A DNA stretch of 64,000 bases, taken from the NCBI RefSeq assembly GCF_024807145.1, contig NZ_JANUCA010000007.1, positions 1 through 64,000 of the forward strand, given 5' to 3'. The notes under the pieces were generated by a model. That model saw nothing but the letters and a program-made list of their open reading frames with translations. It was not told the origin of the DNA and did not search any database. The DNA is from Microbacterium sp. AK031 (GTDB taxonomy: Bacteria > Actinomycetota > Actinomycetes > Actinomycetales > Microbacteriaceae). The position numbers and the translations under genes were made by a program. This document shows positions 7,592-16,294 of this stretch, piece by piece. The stretch's first letter is position 1. Each line of letters starts with the position of its first letter.

Positions 7592-7708
7592 CGTTGACTC
7601 CCCATCTCGGATCTGCAGGATTGACACATCGATGATTATCGATACGTCGATCTTGCTCATCATATTGACGTTCGTCAATGGGGCGAACGGGAAACTATGA
7701 AATCCTTA

Positions 7709-7737
7709 TTGACCTCAAGTGGACTTGAGGTATTAGC
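7709..7737 (+). promoter_or_regulatory. MerR-type promoter/operator of the MFS gene
   Basis: A perfect 9-bp inverted repeat, ACCTCAAGT-GG-ACTTGAGGT (7712-7731), lies inside the spacer of a promoter with -35 TTGACC (7709-7714) and a possible -10 TAGCGT, 19 bp away (7734-7739). The 19-bp spacer and repeat position are hallmarks of promoters activated by MerR-family regulators through DNA untwisting. No merR gene is adjacent, so the activator must be elsewhere. Confidence 0.75.
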
Positions 7738-7814
7738 GTGACGGACGGTAGCCGAAGACCGGCGCCGCGGAGGCACGGTCCTCCGCCTCTCTGATGCCAC
7801 GAAGGACCGCCCGC

Positions 7815-9242
7815 ATGACGCAGACCGCCCCACAAGACACCGCACCGACTGGCACCTGGCGCGAGCTGCTCGGCAGCCGCTACGCGCCCATCGCGTCTGT
7901 TCTTGCCGGCGGGGTATTGCTCGAGGCGAGCAACGTGTATCTGACGACTAGCCTCCTCCCGACGATCGTCGGAGAGATCGGAGGCGCAGAGTTCTACGCC
8001 TGGACGATGATGACGTTCCTGCTGGCGTCTGTGGTCAGCGCGATGCTGGTGAGCAGAATTCTCACCCAGCAGGGTGCCGTGCGAGCGTATCTGCTCGCTC
8101 TCGGGCTCTTCGCGCTGGGATCACTGCTGTGCGCGGCAAGCCCGTGGATGTCAGCGCTGCTCTTCGGGCGAGCAGTGCAGGGGCTCGGCGGCGGGCTGCT
8201 CGCCGGGCTCGGCTACGCACTCCTCCAGCGCGCCCTTCCCGAGCGGCTCTGGGCACGCGGTGCAGCACTGGTGTCAGCGATGTGGGGGGTCGGCAACATC
8301 GTCGGGCCTGTCGTCGGCGGTGTGTTCGCGCAGTTGGATGCATGGCGCGGTGTGTTCGTCGGTCTCGCCGTAGTCTCCGGGTTGATCGGCATCGTTGTCG
8401 TCCGCTCTCTCCCGCGCACCGCCAGGGCCCGCTCGAGCGCGTCGGTGCCATGGGCGTCGCTCTTGCTCCTCGCGGGCGGCGTCGCGTCGGTAGGCATCGC
8501 GAGCGTCGTTCCCACCGGACTCGCCACCGGTGTTTCACTGGCCGTCGGCATCGTACTCGTCGCGTGGTTCCTCCGCCATGAACGTCGCGGCCACAACGGA
8601 ATCCTCCCCAAGGTCACTTTCGCCCGCGGTTCTTCACTTCGCTGGGTGTACCTGACAGTCGCTGTGCTCGCGTTCGCCATCGGCACGGAGGCATTCATCC
8701 CGCTGTTCGGACAGGAGATCGGTGGCCTGATGCCCTTCATCGCCGCGCTCCTCGGGGCGGCGTTCTCGCTCGGATGGTCCGTGACTCAGATCTTCACCGC
8801 GAACGCGTCCGGCATCAGATCGCGTCGCGGGCTCATCACCGTCGGGCCCCTGGTCGTGGGCCTGGGCCTCGCCGCATACGGGATACTCCAGCACGAGGGC
8901 CCGTCCACGACGGTCATCGTCCTGTGGTTCCTCACGCTGTTTGCCGCCGGCGCGGGGATCGGGCTCGGTTTCCCTCATCTGACCGTCGCCGCGCTCGGAA
9001 GCACCAATGGTGAAGAGGAAGGCGCCAAGGCTGCCGCTGCGGTCAACACCGTCTTGCTCATCGCGAGCGCATTCAGCGCAGCTCTCGCGGGACTAATCGT
9101 GAACCTCGCCGCGCCGGATCTGGTCGCCTCCGCAAGACTGTTGATGCTCGTCTTCGCCGGCGTCACCGTTCTCGGCATGTTCGCCGCTCGGGGCGCGGCC
9201 TCGGGCATCGGCCGCTCGTCCACCGACTCGATCTCCGACTGA
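7815..9242 (+). CDS. MFS transporter (drug-efflux type)
   Basis: A 475-residue major-facilitator protein, about 14 hydrophobic segments. N-terminal helices read VLLEASNVYLTTSLLPTIVGEIGG, followed by LLFGRAVQGLGGGLLAGLGYAL, the motif-C-like region of drug/proton antiporters. ATG 7815 is chosen over 7794 because GAAGGA sits eight bases before it. It likely exports a hydrophobic or cationic compound from the cytoplasm. A MerR-type promoter upstream predicts induction by the exported ligand or by redox/metal stress. A hairpin follows the stop. Confidence 0.88.
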   Translation: MTQTAPQDTAPTGTWRELLGSRYAPIASVLAGGVLLEASNVYLTTSLLPTIVGEIGGAEFYAWTMMTFLLASVVSAMLVSRILTQQGAVRAYLLALGLFALGSLLCAASPWMSALLFGRAVQGLGGGLLAGLGYALLQRALPERLWARGAALVSAMWGVGNIVGPVVGGVFAQLDAWRGVFVGLAVVSGLIGIVVVRSLPRTARARSSASVPWASLLLLAGGVASVGIASVVPTGLATGVSLAVGIVLVAWFLRHERRGHNGILPKVTFARGSSLRWVYLTVAVLAFAIGTEAFIPLFGQEIGGLMPFIAALLGAAFSLGWSVTQIFTANASGIRSRRGLITVGPLVVGLGLAAYGILQHEGPSTTVIVLWFLTLFAAGAGIGLGFPHLTVAALGSTNGEEEGAKAAAAVNTVLLIASAFSAALAGLIVNLAAPDLVASARLLMLVFAGVTVLGMFAARGAASGIGRSSTDSISD

Positions 9243-9249
9243 CCGAAAA

Positions 9250-9285
9250 GAGCACCGTGACCACGGAGGTCAGGTCGCGGTGCTC
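9250..9285. terminator. Bidirectional hairpin between convergent genes
   Basis: GAGCACCG (9250-9257) pairs with CGGTGCTC (9278-9285), with an inner TGACC/GGTCA stem. There is no long T tract. It separates the MFS gene from the convergent hydrolase gene. Confidence 0.6.
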
Positions 9286-9301
9286 CCGGACCGTCTACCA
9301 A

Positions 9302-10081
9302 TCACCCAGTGATCCGCGCCGCCACGATCCGTGCGCTCGCCTCAGGATCCATCCGGTGCCCCACCGACTCCGACACCTGCAACAGCTCGGCATCCGGCAT
9401 CAGTTCCGCGAGGCGGTATGCCGCGTTCGTCAGGATCGGCATCGTCTCCACGCCGCACAGGATGGTCACCGGCATCCGCACTTCGAGCATCTCGCGGGAC
9501 GGCGTCGACGCGCGCCTGGTCAACAAGGTGTCGTAGATCGTCGAGCGGCCGAGCCGTGCGATCTGGGCGAAAGCGGGCGAAGCGCGGAACTGCTCGATGA
9601 ACGGCTCCGGCAGTCCGACGGCCTCCCGCTGGAACAGGACGACGGCTTCTTCAGGATGCCCATCGTCGACCAGCACCTGAAGACGGTCTTCGAGATCTGC
9701 CGCAGGCTCACCCTCACCGAAGCGGAACGGCGGCTCGGAGAGGAACAAACGCGACATCGGCACGCCCTGACCTGCCGCGAACAGCGCGAGGACCGCCCCC
9801 GACGAGTGGCCGATCACAGCAGTGTCAGGTCCGGATGCCGCGACGATCGCGGCAAGATCCTCCACCTCACGCTCCGGCGCTGCGGGGGTGTTGTCACCGC
9901 TGTCCCCACGGGCACGCCGGTCGTAGGTGATCGCACGCAGCCCAGCGTCGGCGAACGCACGCGCGATCTCCGCGGCATCCCGCGCGGTCGACAATGCGCC
10001 ATTGATGATGACGACGGCCGGACCTGCACCGACCTCGTGCATGGCGATGAGTGTTCCGTCTGCAGACGCGATGAGCTCCAT
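9302..10081 (-). CDS. Alpha/beta hydrolase
   Basis: A 259-residue alpha/beta-fold hydrolase. Strand beta1 is MELIASADGTLIAMHEVG; the oxyanion region is VVIINGALST; the nucleophile elbow is GHSSGA (serine type); the Asp is probably in the VTILCGVETMP region and the His in SVGHRMDP near the C-terminus. RRARGDSGD before the elbow is typical of this family. It probably acts on a small ester, amide or lactone in the cytosol; substrate unknown. It is divergent from the SMP-30 gene with 126 bp between. Confidence 0.87.
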   Translation of the reverse strand: MELIASADGTLIAMHEVGAGPAVVIINGALSTARDAAEIARAFADAGLRAITYDRRARGDSGDNTPAAPEREVEDLAAIVAASGPDTAVIGHSSGAVLALFAAGQGVPMSRLFLSEPPFRFGEGEPAADLEDRLQVLVDDGHPEEAVVLFQREAVGLPEPFIEQFRASPAFAQIARLGRSTIYDTLLTRRASTPSREMLEVRMPVTILCGVETMPILTNAAYRLAELMPDAELLQVSESVGHRMDPEASARIVAARITG

Positions 10082-10207
10082 CGCTCAAGGCAACACCCGC
10101 GCCACGAGCGCGTCAAGTCACGTAGTTTTAGCATGCGCGAGCACCGGACGCCGTCCCCACCCTCGGCCCGCGCGCCGCAGACACCGAATCGAAACAGGAG
10201 AGCGTCG

Positions 10208-11086
10208 ATGACGACTGAAACGGACCTGCTCCCCCACGGCTCAGCCGTCGAACGACTCGCCACCGGCGCGACCTGGGCGGAGGGGCCGCTCTGGATCCCC
10301 GACGAAGGGGTCCTGCGGTGGAGCGACATCCCGGGTAACCGCATCATGCGTTGGGACGCGGCGACCTCCGATGTGAGCGTTCATCGCAGCGACGTGGAAT
10401 TCACGAACGGCCGGATGCTGGACCGTGACGGCAGCGTCGTTCAGTGCTCGCACGGCCGGCGACGGCTGGAGCGGGAGATGCCCGACGGGGCAGTCACCGA
10501 GATCGTCAGCCACTGGGGTGAGCACCAGCTGAACTCGCCGAATGACGTGGCACTCGCACCGGACGGCTCATACTGGTTCACCGACCCCGACTACGGCATC
10601 ACTCAGCCGCGCGAGGGTCATCCAGGCATCCGCGAGTACGGCGCCTGTCATGTCTTCCGATGGTCGGATGCCGACGGGCTCACATCCGTGATCGATGACA
10701 TGGACCGCCCGAACGGGATCGCGTTCTCGCCCGACGGCGGCACCGTCTACGTGACCGACACGGCGACGGCGGCGGGTGACGGCCCAGGTCACTGGATCCG
10801 CGCCTACGACGTTCACGGATCTGAGGCGAGCGGTGGCCGATTACTCGCCACGATAGACGAGGGCGTGCCCGACGGCATCGCCGTCGATGTCGAAGGTCGC
10901 GTGTGGTCGTCCGCTGGTGACGGCATCCACGTCTTCTCACCGGAGGGCGCGGAACTGCTTTTCATCCCGGTCTCGGAGGTGGTCGCGAACCTCTGCTTCG
11001 GTGGCCCCGACGGAACTGACCTCTTCATCACCGCCACGACCAGCCTCTATCGCATCCGCACTTCGACGCGGGAAGCCCGGTTCTGA
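10208..11086 (+). CDS. SMP-30/gluconolactonase-like hydrolase
   Basis: A 292-residue six-bladed beta-propeller. Family stretches include TGATWAEGPLW near residue 17 (metal-binding Glu), LNSPNDVALAPDG (Asn/Asp ligands), YWFTDPDYG and MDRPNGIAFSPDG. Such enzymes open sugar lactones using one divalent metal. Start ATG 10208 follows AGGAG. It faces a divergent hydrolase gene and ends before the convergent oxidoreductase. A role in sugar-acid metabolism with the nearby sugar dehydrogenase is possible but unproven. Confidence 0.92.
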   Translation: MTTETDLLPHGSAVERLATGATWAEGPLWIPDEGVLRWSDIPGNRIMRWDAATSDVSVHRSDVEFTNGRMLDRDGSVVQCSHGRRRLEREMPDGAVTEIVSHWGEHQLNSPNDVALAPDGSYWFTDPDYGITQPREGHPGIREYGACHVFRWSDADGLTSVIDDMDRPNGIAFSPDGGTVYVTDTATAAGDGPGHWIRAYDVHGSEASGGRLLATIDEGVPDGIAVDVEGRVWSSAGDGIHVFSPEGAELLFIPVSEVVANLCFGGPDGTDLFITATTSLYRIRTSTREARF

Positions 11087-11149
11087 CCCTGCTGATAGCG
11101 ACCCCTATGCGGCGAGCGCACGCGGGCGACGCCCGACGCCCGACGCACG

Positions 11150-12754
11150 TCAGGTCACGCGGATGAGCGAACGCTGCCAGCCCGATGAGCCGTTCGGCGC
11201 GATCGGCGCGCGCTCCTCGATCTGGAGATCGCCGTTCTTGTTGACGGCGCGAACCGCGACGTAGTGCGTGCCCGGAGTCGCATCCCACTCCATGAACCAC
11301 TGCACCCAGGTGTCGTCGTTGATGGGTGTGGACAATGTCGCCGGCATCCACTCGCCCTCATCGATGCGCACCTCGACACGCTCGATGCCGACCGACTGAG
11401 CCCAGGCCACGCCCGCGATCGGGATGCGCCCGGCCGGCACAGCTTCACCGATGCTCGGGGTGTCCAGGCGGGACGAGAACTTGATCGGCGCCTCGGCGCT
11501 GTATCCCCGAGGCGTCCAGTAGGCCTCATCCTGAGCGAAGGTCGTCACCTTGAGTTCGGTGAGCCACTTCGTCGCCGACACGTAGCCGTACAGGCCGGGA
11601 ACGACCATCCGCACCGGGAAGCCGTGTTCGAGCGGCAGCGGCTCTCCGTTCATCCCGACCGCGAGGATCGCGTCGAGCTCGTCATCCACGAGTGCCGCGA
11701 GCGGCGTGCTCGCGGTATATCCGTCGATGCTGCGGGACAGCACCATGTCGGCGCCGGACTTGGCCCCGGCCTTGCGCAGCACATCGCGCAGCGGCACACC
11801 GAGCCACATCGCATTGCCCACGAGCTCCCCGCCGACCTCGTTCGATACGCACGTCAGGGTGATCGCGTACTCGTCGACCCCCATGTCGAGGATGTCCTGG
11901 AAGCTCAGTTCAACTCGCTGATCGACCATGCCGTCGATGACCAGGCGCCAGCTCTCGGGGTCGATCGTTGGCACGGTGAGCGCGGTATCGACCCGGTAGA
12001 AGTCCGCGTTCGGGGTGAAGAGCTCGCTCAGCCCAGGAACATCGAGCTCTGCGCCCGCCGGCACGGTCACCGTGGTGCGCGGCGCCGGAAGCTTGAGTGC
12101 CTTGCGGATCGTCTCGACCGATGCCACCGCCATGCTCACGGTGCGGGACGTGATGCCGACGATGATGGCGGATGCTCCGGCGACTGCCGCCAGGACGAAG
12201 AACCGTCTCCGGTCGAGCCCGACGCGCGGCTCGTCGACTGCAGCTGGGACCCGCGACTCATCGTCGGCGTCTTCGCGATCCCGTTCCCGGACAGCCGACG
12301 CCCGCCATGCTCGCAGACGCCGAACGAGGAGGAGCAGCAGGAACGAGCCGACGACCGTGCCGAGAATCGGCGGCAGGACGGCGAGCGGCGTCACGCCTGC
12401 GCGGGTCACGATCGCCGCCGTCGAAAGCCCGCCTGCGACGACCAGCGCGATCACTCCGAGTGGAGGACGCACCAGTTGCAGAACACCGGCGATCGCCGAG
12501 GCGATGACCACGGCCAGGCCGAGGCCGGCCAGCAGAACGATCTTGTCGTACTCGCCGAAGGTGGCGATCGCGAGCTCCTTGAAGGGCTGGGGCACGATGT
12601 CGATCACGAACCCGCCCACCGCGAGGATGGGGCTGGCCGCACGCGCGAAGATCAGCGCGAACAGCTCAGCGGTGGCGAGGAAGACCGCTCCGCCGATCAC
12701 GCCGGCGAGCGCTGCCCACGCGATGAATCGTCTGCCAAAGCTGCGTTTTGCCAC
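11150..12754 (-). CDS. Membrane-anchored molybdopterin oxidoreductase (sulfite-oxidase/YedY-like)
   Basis: A 534-residue protein. The first ~160 residues form about five transmembrane helices; an RRRFF-containing segment with a further helix precedes the molybdopterin domain (about 230-420), in which Cys302 of LTCVSNEVGGELVGNAMWLGVPL is the probable Mo ligand. The last ~110 residues are the Mo-co dimerisation domain (IAGVAWAQSVGIERVEVRID). The catalytic part should face outward. GTG 12754 is chosen because GGAGGAG precedes it; GTG 12772 is possible. Likely substrates are sulfoxides or sulfite; not resolvable here. Confidence 0.9.
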   Translation of the reverse strand: MAKRSFGRRFIAWAALAGVIGGAVFLATAELFALIFARAASPILAVGGFVIDIVPQPFKELAIATFGEYDKIVLLAGLGLAVVIASAIAGVLQLVRPPLGVIALVVAGGLSTAAIVTRAGVTPLAVLPPILGTVVGSFLLLLLVRRLRAWRASAVRERDREDADDESRVPAAVDEPRVGLDRRRFFVLAAVAGASAIIVGITSRTVSMAVASVETIRKALKLPAPRTTVTVPAGAELDVPGLSELFTPNADFYRVDTALTVPTIDPESWRLVIDGMVDQRVELSFQDILDMGVDEYAITLTCVSNEVGGELVGNAMWLGVPLRDVLRKAGAKSGADMVLSRSIDGYTASTPLAALVDDELDAILAVGMNGEPLPLEHGFPVRMVVPGLYGYVSATKWLTELKVTTFAQDEAYWTPRGYSAEAPIKFSSRLDTPSIGEAVPAGRIPIAGVAWAQSVGIERVEVRIDEGEWMPATLSTPINDDTWVQWFMEWDATPGTHYVAVRAVNKNGDLQIEERAPIAPNGSSGWQRSLIRVT

Positions 12755-12928
12755 GGTCTCCTCCAACTCCACCTGTGAAGGTGTGCTCGCACGTTGTTCG
12801 GAGCCGGGAAGTAATCGGATGCTTCTGCCCCTGGCCGTCCCCGCACATCAGATCCTGGTTACGCTTGAAAGCGGAGCGGCACAGCCATCGGTCCCGTTCT
12901 CCAGGCTCCTATCGAGAGGACGGCGCGG

Positions 12929-14122
12929 ATGTCACCCCAGGACTTCGACGCGATCACGGAAGTCGACCTGCGCCAGGCCGGCAGCATGAAATGGACCATG
13001 TTCCCCGACATGATCGGCGCCTTCGTCGCTGAGTTGGACTTCGGCGTCGCCCCCGCCGTGAAGGATGCCGTGAACGAGGCCATGGAGCGCGGGCTGACCG
13101 GCTACCTGCCTTCGCGTCTCGCCGACGAGCTCGCGCAGGCGACAGCCGCCTGGTATGCGGATTCCTATGGCTGGGATGTGCCGGCTGAGCGCGTGCATCA
13201 TGTTCCCGACGTCATCGCGGCGTTCGAGTTCGCGATCGAGCAGTTCACCAGCCCCGGTGCCGCCGTCATCGTCCCGACGCCCGCGTACATGCCGTTCCTG
13301 ATGGTGCCGCAGATGCATGGCCGCCGGGTCATCGAGGTGCCGAGCATCGAGGTCGACGGCCGCTGGCAGATCGACCACGATGCGGTGACCGCCGCCTTCG
13401 CGGACGGCGGCGAGCTGTTCGTCCTTTGCAATCCGCACAATCCGCTCGGCACGGTCTCCACCCGCGAAGAGCTCGAGCGCGTCGCCGACACTGTCGCCGC
13501 TGCCGGAGGGCGAGTCTTCTCCGACGAGATCCATGCCCCGCTCGTGTACTCCCCCGCCCGGCACATCCCCTACGCCTCGATCTCCGAAACGGCGGCCGGT
13601 CACACGATCACCGCGGCGTCCGCCTCCAAAGCCTGGAACCTCGCTGGCCTCAAGTGCGCGCAGATCATCCTGTCCAATGACGAGGATGCGCTGCTGTGGG
13701 AGAGCACCGGCAATTGGGTCGGCCACGGCACATCGACGATCGGCGCGGTTGCCAACGTCGGCGCCTACACCGGCGGCGCTGGCTGGCTGCGGGAGGTCGT
13801 CGAGTACCTCGACGGCAACCGCCGGCTGCTCGCCGAACTCGCCGCAGAGCACCTTCCTGGCGTGCGGATGACGACACCGGAGGGCACGTACATCGCCATG
13901 CTGGACTTCCGCGCGACCGGTCTCACGGGCGATCTCGGCACCTGGTTCCGCGAGAACGCCGGCGTCGCAATGACCGACGGAGCGGCCTGCGGCGTATCCG
14001 CCGTCGGCTTCACCCGCTTCGTCTTCGCGATGCCCCGCCCGTTGATGGTGGAAGCGGTCACGCGGATCGCGGCGGCGCTGTCAGATCGCGCAGCGCTGAC
14101 ATCAGCCGGTTCCGCGCGCTGA
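12929..14122 (+). CDS. MalY/PatB-type C-S lyase or aminotransferase
   Basis: A 397-residue fold-type I PLP enzyme. The opening with SMKWTMFPDMIGAFVAELDF matches the MalY/PatB family of cystathionine beta-lyases. Other landmarks are the CNPHNPLG motif, SDEIHAPL, and the PLP-binding SASKAWNLAGLK. Such enzymes split cystathionine or other cysteine S-conjugates to thiol, pyruvate and ammonia. Start ATG 12929 follows AGAGGA. It is divergent from the Mo-oxidoreductase and followed by the sugar dehydrogenase gene after 43 bp. Confidence 0.9.
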   Translation: MSPQDFDAITEVDLRQAGSMKWTMFPDMIGAFVAELDFGVAPAVKDAVNEAMERGLTGYLPSRLADELAQATAAWYADSYGWDVPAERVHHVPDVIAAFEFAIEQFTSPGAAVIVPTPAYMPFLMVPQMHGRRVIEVPSIEVDGRWQIDHDAVTAAFADGGELFVLCNPHNPLGTVSTREELERVADTVAAAGGRVFSDEIHAPLVYSPARHIPYASISETAAGHTITAASASKAWNLAGLKCAQIILSNDEDALLWESTGNWVGHGTSTIGAVANVGAYTGGAGWLREVVEYLDGNRRLLAELAAEHLPGVRMTTPEGTYIAMLDFRATGLTGDLGTWFRENAGVAMTDGAACGVSAVGFTRFVFAMPRPLMVEAVTRIAAALSDRAALTSAGSAR

Positions 14123-14165
14123 CCGAAACGCTGAGAGACACCGGCAGAGACGAAGGGCGACCCGC

Positions 14166-15257
14166 ATGACGAAGAAACGCCTCATGAGCCTGATCCCTCT
14201 GCTCCTCGCTGCCGCCACGCTCACAGCCTGCACCGGCGCCGACGACGCCGCGACACCGACGCCGTCCGAGATCCCGACCGCATCCGAGACTCCGCCGGTA
14301 TCCGAGAGCCCGACACCATCCGTCATCGCCGCCGGACTCGACGTCCCGTGGTCCGTGGCGTTTCATGACCCGACTGCGCTGGTGAGCGAGCGGGATTCCG
14401 CGCGGATCCTCGAGCTCGACGGCGCGGGAGGCGCTCGTGAGATCGCGGTGATCGAGGGCGTCGCGCCAGGTGGAGAGGGCGGGCTGCTCGGCATCGCCGT
14501 TCACGATGATCTTCTGTACGCGTACTACACCGCCGGCGACGAGAATCGCATCGATCGCTTCACACTGACCGGTGAGCCGGGCTCGTTGGGCATCGGCGCC
14601 GCCGAGCGAGTGTTCGACGGCATCCCGTCCGCGAGCAATCACAACGGCGGACGCATCGCCTTCGGCCCAGACGGCATGCTGTACGCCACAACGGGCGACG
14701 CCGGGAACGGGCAGGACGCGCAGGACCTCAAGAGCCCCGCAGGCAAGATCCTCCGTCTCACACCGGACGGCGGGATTCCGCGGGACAACCCGTTCCCCGA
14801 CTCGCCCGTGTACAGCTATGGCCATCGCAACGCCCAGGGCATCACCTGGGATGCCGACGGCACCCTCTACGCCAGCGAGTTCGGACAGAACACCTGGGAC
14901 GAGCTCAACGTTATCGAGCCAGGAGGCAACTACGGCTGGCCCGAGGTCGAGGGTATCGCGGAGCACGACGGCTTCACCGACCCTGTGCAGCAGTGGGCCC
15001 CTCAGGACGCCAGCCCGAGCGGCATCGTCGTCGCCGGAGACGTCATCCTCATCGCGAATCTGCGAGGAGCACGCCTTCGCGAGGTTCCGCTTGACGACCT
15101 CACGACCTCCACCGAGCATCTGGTCGCCGAGTACGGTCGCCTCCGCGACGTCGTCCTCGCCCCTGACGGATCGACGTGGGTCGTGACGAACAACACCGAC
15201 GGCCGCGGCGATCCCGGACCGGACGACGATCGGATCATCAGGATCGCCGTCGACTGA
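14166..15257 (+). CDS. Secreted PQQ-type glucose/sorbosone dehydrogenase lipoprotein
   Basis: A 363-residue lipoprotein: signal peptide MTKKRLMSLIPLLLAAATL, lipobox TACT, then a Thr/Pro/Ser linker (about 25-55). The remainder is the soluble quinoprotein glucose dehydrogenase propeller, with NHNGGRIAFGPDGMLYATTG, SYGHRNAQGITWD and NYGWPEVEG. These enzymes oxidise sugars at the cell surface with PQQ or a similar quinone. ATG 14166 follows GAAGGGCGA. It follows the PatB-like gene closely and may share its transcript. No PQQ synthesis genes are in the window. Confidence 0.92.
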   Translation: MTKKRLMSLIPLLLAAATLTACTGADDAATPTPSEIPTASETPPVSESPTPSVIAAGLDVPWSVAFHDPTALVSERDSARILELDGAGGAREIAVIEGVAPGGEGGLLGIAVHDDLLYAYYTAGDENRIDRFTLTGEPGSLGIGAAERVFDGIPSASNHNGGRIAFGPDGMLYATTGDAGNGQDAQDLKSPAGKILRLTPDGGIPRDNPFPDSPVYSYGHRNAQGITWDADGTLYASEFGQNTWDELNVIEPGGNYGWPEVEGIAEHDGFTDPVQQWAPQDASPSGIVVAGDVILIANLRGARLREVPLDDLTTSTEHLVAEYGRLRDVVLAPDGSTWVVTNNTDGRGDPGPDDDRIIRIAVD

Positions 15258-15367
15258 CCTCGCGCGACCACCTCATCTCTGAATGGGCCCGGGGTGCCAC
15301 TTGACGACCAGCAGTCGGCACTGCAGGAGGACGCGGAGTCGATCCTCCTCCCCGTAGCGTCGAAGAC

Positions 15368-16294
15368 ATGATCACAGCAGAAGGCCTCACGAAGAGGTTC
15401 GGCGACAAGACCGCCGTGCAGGACGTCTCATTCACGGTGCAGCCGGGTACCGTCACCGGATTCCTCGGACCGAACGGTGCCGGCAAATCCACCACGATGC
15501 GCATGATCGTCGGCCTCGACAAGCCCACCTCGGGCCGGACGACGGTCAACGGCCAGGAGTACCGGCGCCTTCGCGCCCCACTCACCGAAGTCGGGGTGCT
15601 GCTCGACGCGAAGGCGGTGCACACCGGCCGCACCGCCAGGAACCACCTGCGCGCAATGGCAGCGACCCACGGCATCCCCACGTCACGCGTCGACGAGGTC
15701 ATCGATCTCGCCGGGATCGGTTCCGTCGCCCGCAAGCGCGCAGGCAAGTTCTCGCTCGGGATGGGTCAGCGTCTCGGCATCGCCTCGGCGCTGCTCGGCG
15801 ACCCGCACACCCTCATCCTCGACGAGCCCGTGAACGGCCTCGACCCCGAGGGCGTTCGGTGGGTGCGCCAGTTCGTCCGCTTCGCCGCCTCAGAGGGACG
15901 AACGGTGCTGCTGTCCAGCCACCTCATGAGCGAGATGGCGCAGACGGCAGATCACGTGATCGTCATGGGCCGCGGCCGCGTACTGGCGGATGCTCCGCTG
16001 AACCAGCTCGTCCGCTCCTGGACCGCCACCACGGTCAGGGTGCGGAGCCCCCGCGTGGCTGATCTGGCATCCGCCGTCGCCGCCGCCGATGTCGAGATCG
16101 TCAGTACGAGCCCCGATTCGCTCGAGATCGTCGGGCTCCCGGCATCCCGTATCGGCGACATCGCCGCCGACCGCGGCATCCCGCTGCACGAGCTCACGCC
16201 AAGCAACGGCTCACTCGAGGACGCCTATCTCGCGCTCACCGGCGAGTCGGTCGAATACCGCTCCGCCGAATATCCCGCAAAGGAACTCGCATGA
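15368..16294 (+). CDS. ABC exporter ATP-binding subunit
   Basis: A 308-residue nucleotide-binding subunit. Walker A is GPNGAGKST (about 36-44), the signature reads KFSLGMGQRLGIA, Walker B is LILDEPVNGLDPEG, and the switch His lies in SSHLMSEM. The signature LGMGQ (rather than LSGGQ) is usual for the bacitracin/antibiotic-type DrrA/BcrA exporters. ATG 15368 has TAGCGT seven bases before it, so the mRNA is probably leaderless. It overlaps the permease gene by four bases (ATGA). A two-component system follows, which may control the exporter. Confidence 0.95.
   Translation: MITAEGLTKRFGDKTAVQDVSFTVQPGTVTGFLGPNGAGKSTTMRMIVGLDKPTSGRTTVNGQEYRRLRAPLTEVGVLLDAKAVHTGRTARNHLRAMAATHGIPTSRVDEVIDLAGIGSVARKRAGKFSLGMGQRLGIASALLGDPHTLILDEPVNGLDPEGVRWVRQFVRFAASEGRTVLLSSHLMSEMAQTADHVIVMGRGRVLADAPLNQLVRSWTATTVRVRSPRVADLASAVAAADVEIVSTSPDSLEIVGLPASRIGDIAADRGIPLHELTPSNGSLEDAYLALTGESVEYRSAEYPAKELA

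Larger units (their letters stand above)
7266..7814. other. 549-bp intergenic stretch with one small ORF and two operators
   Basis: Between the tRNA terminator and the MFS gene. It contains a plausible leftward small gene (7352-7591), AT-richer DNA at 7621-7680 with ATCGAT repeats and a perfect palindrome ATTGACG-TT-CGTCAAT (7664-7679), and a MerR-type promoter (7709-7737). Base composition at 7590-7735 is visibly lower in GC than its surroundings. I see no other coding sequence in it. Confidence 0.6.

Noticed and set aside
10082..10207. Operator in the gap between the hydrolase and the SMP-30 gene
   Set aside because: TTGACG-like and TAGTTT-like pieces occur, but no convincing paired promoter or palindrome could be fixed by eye.
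11264..12778. 504-codon rightward frame opposite the molybdopterin oxidoreductase
   Set aside because: Antisense shadow; the opposite strand carries an intact molybdopterin enzyme with its Cys ligand.
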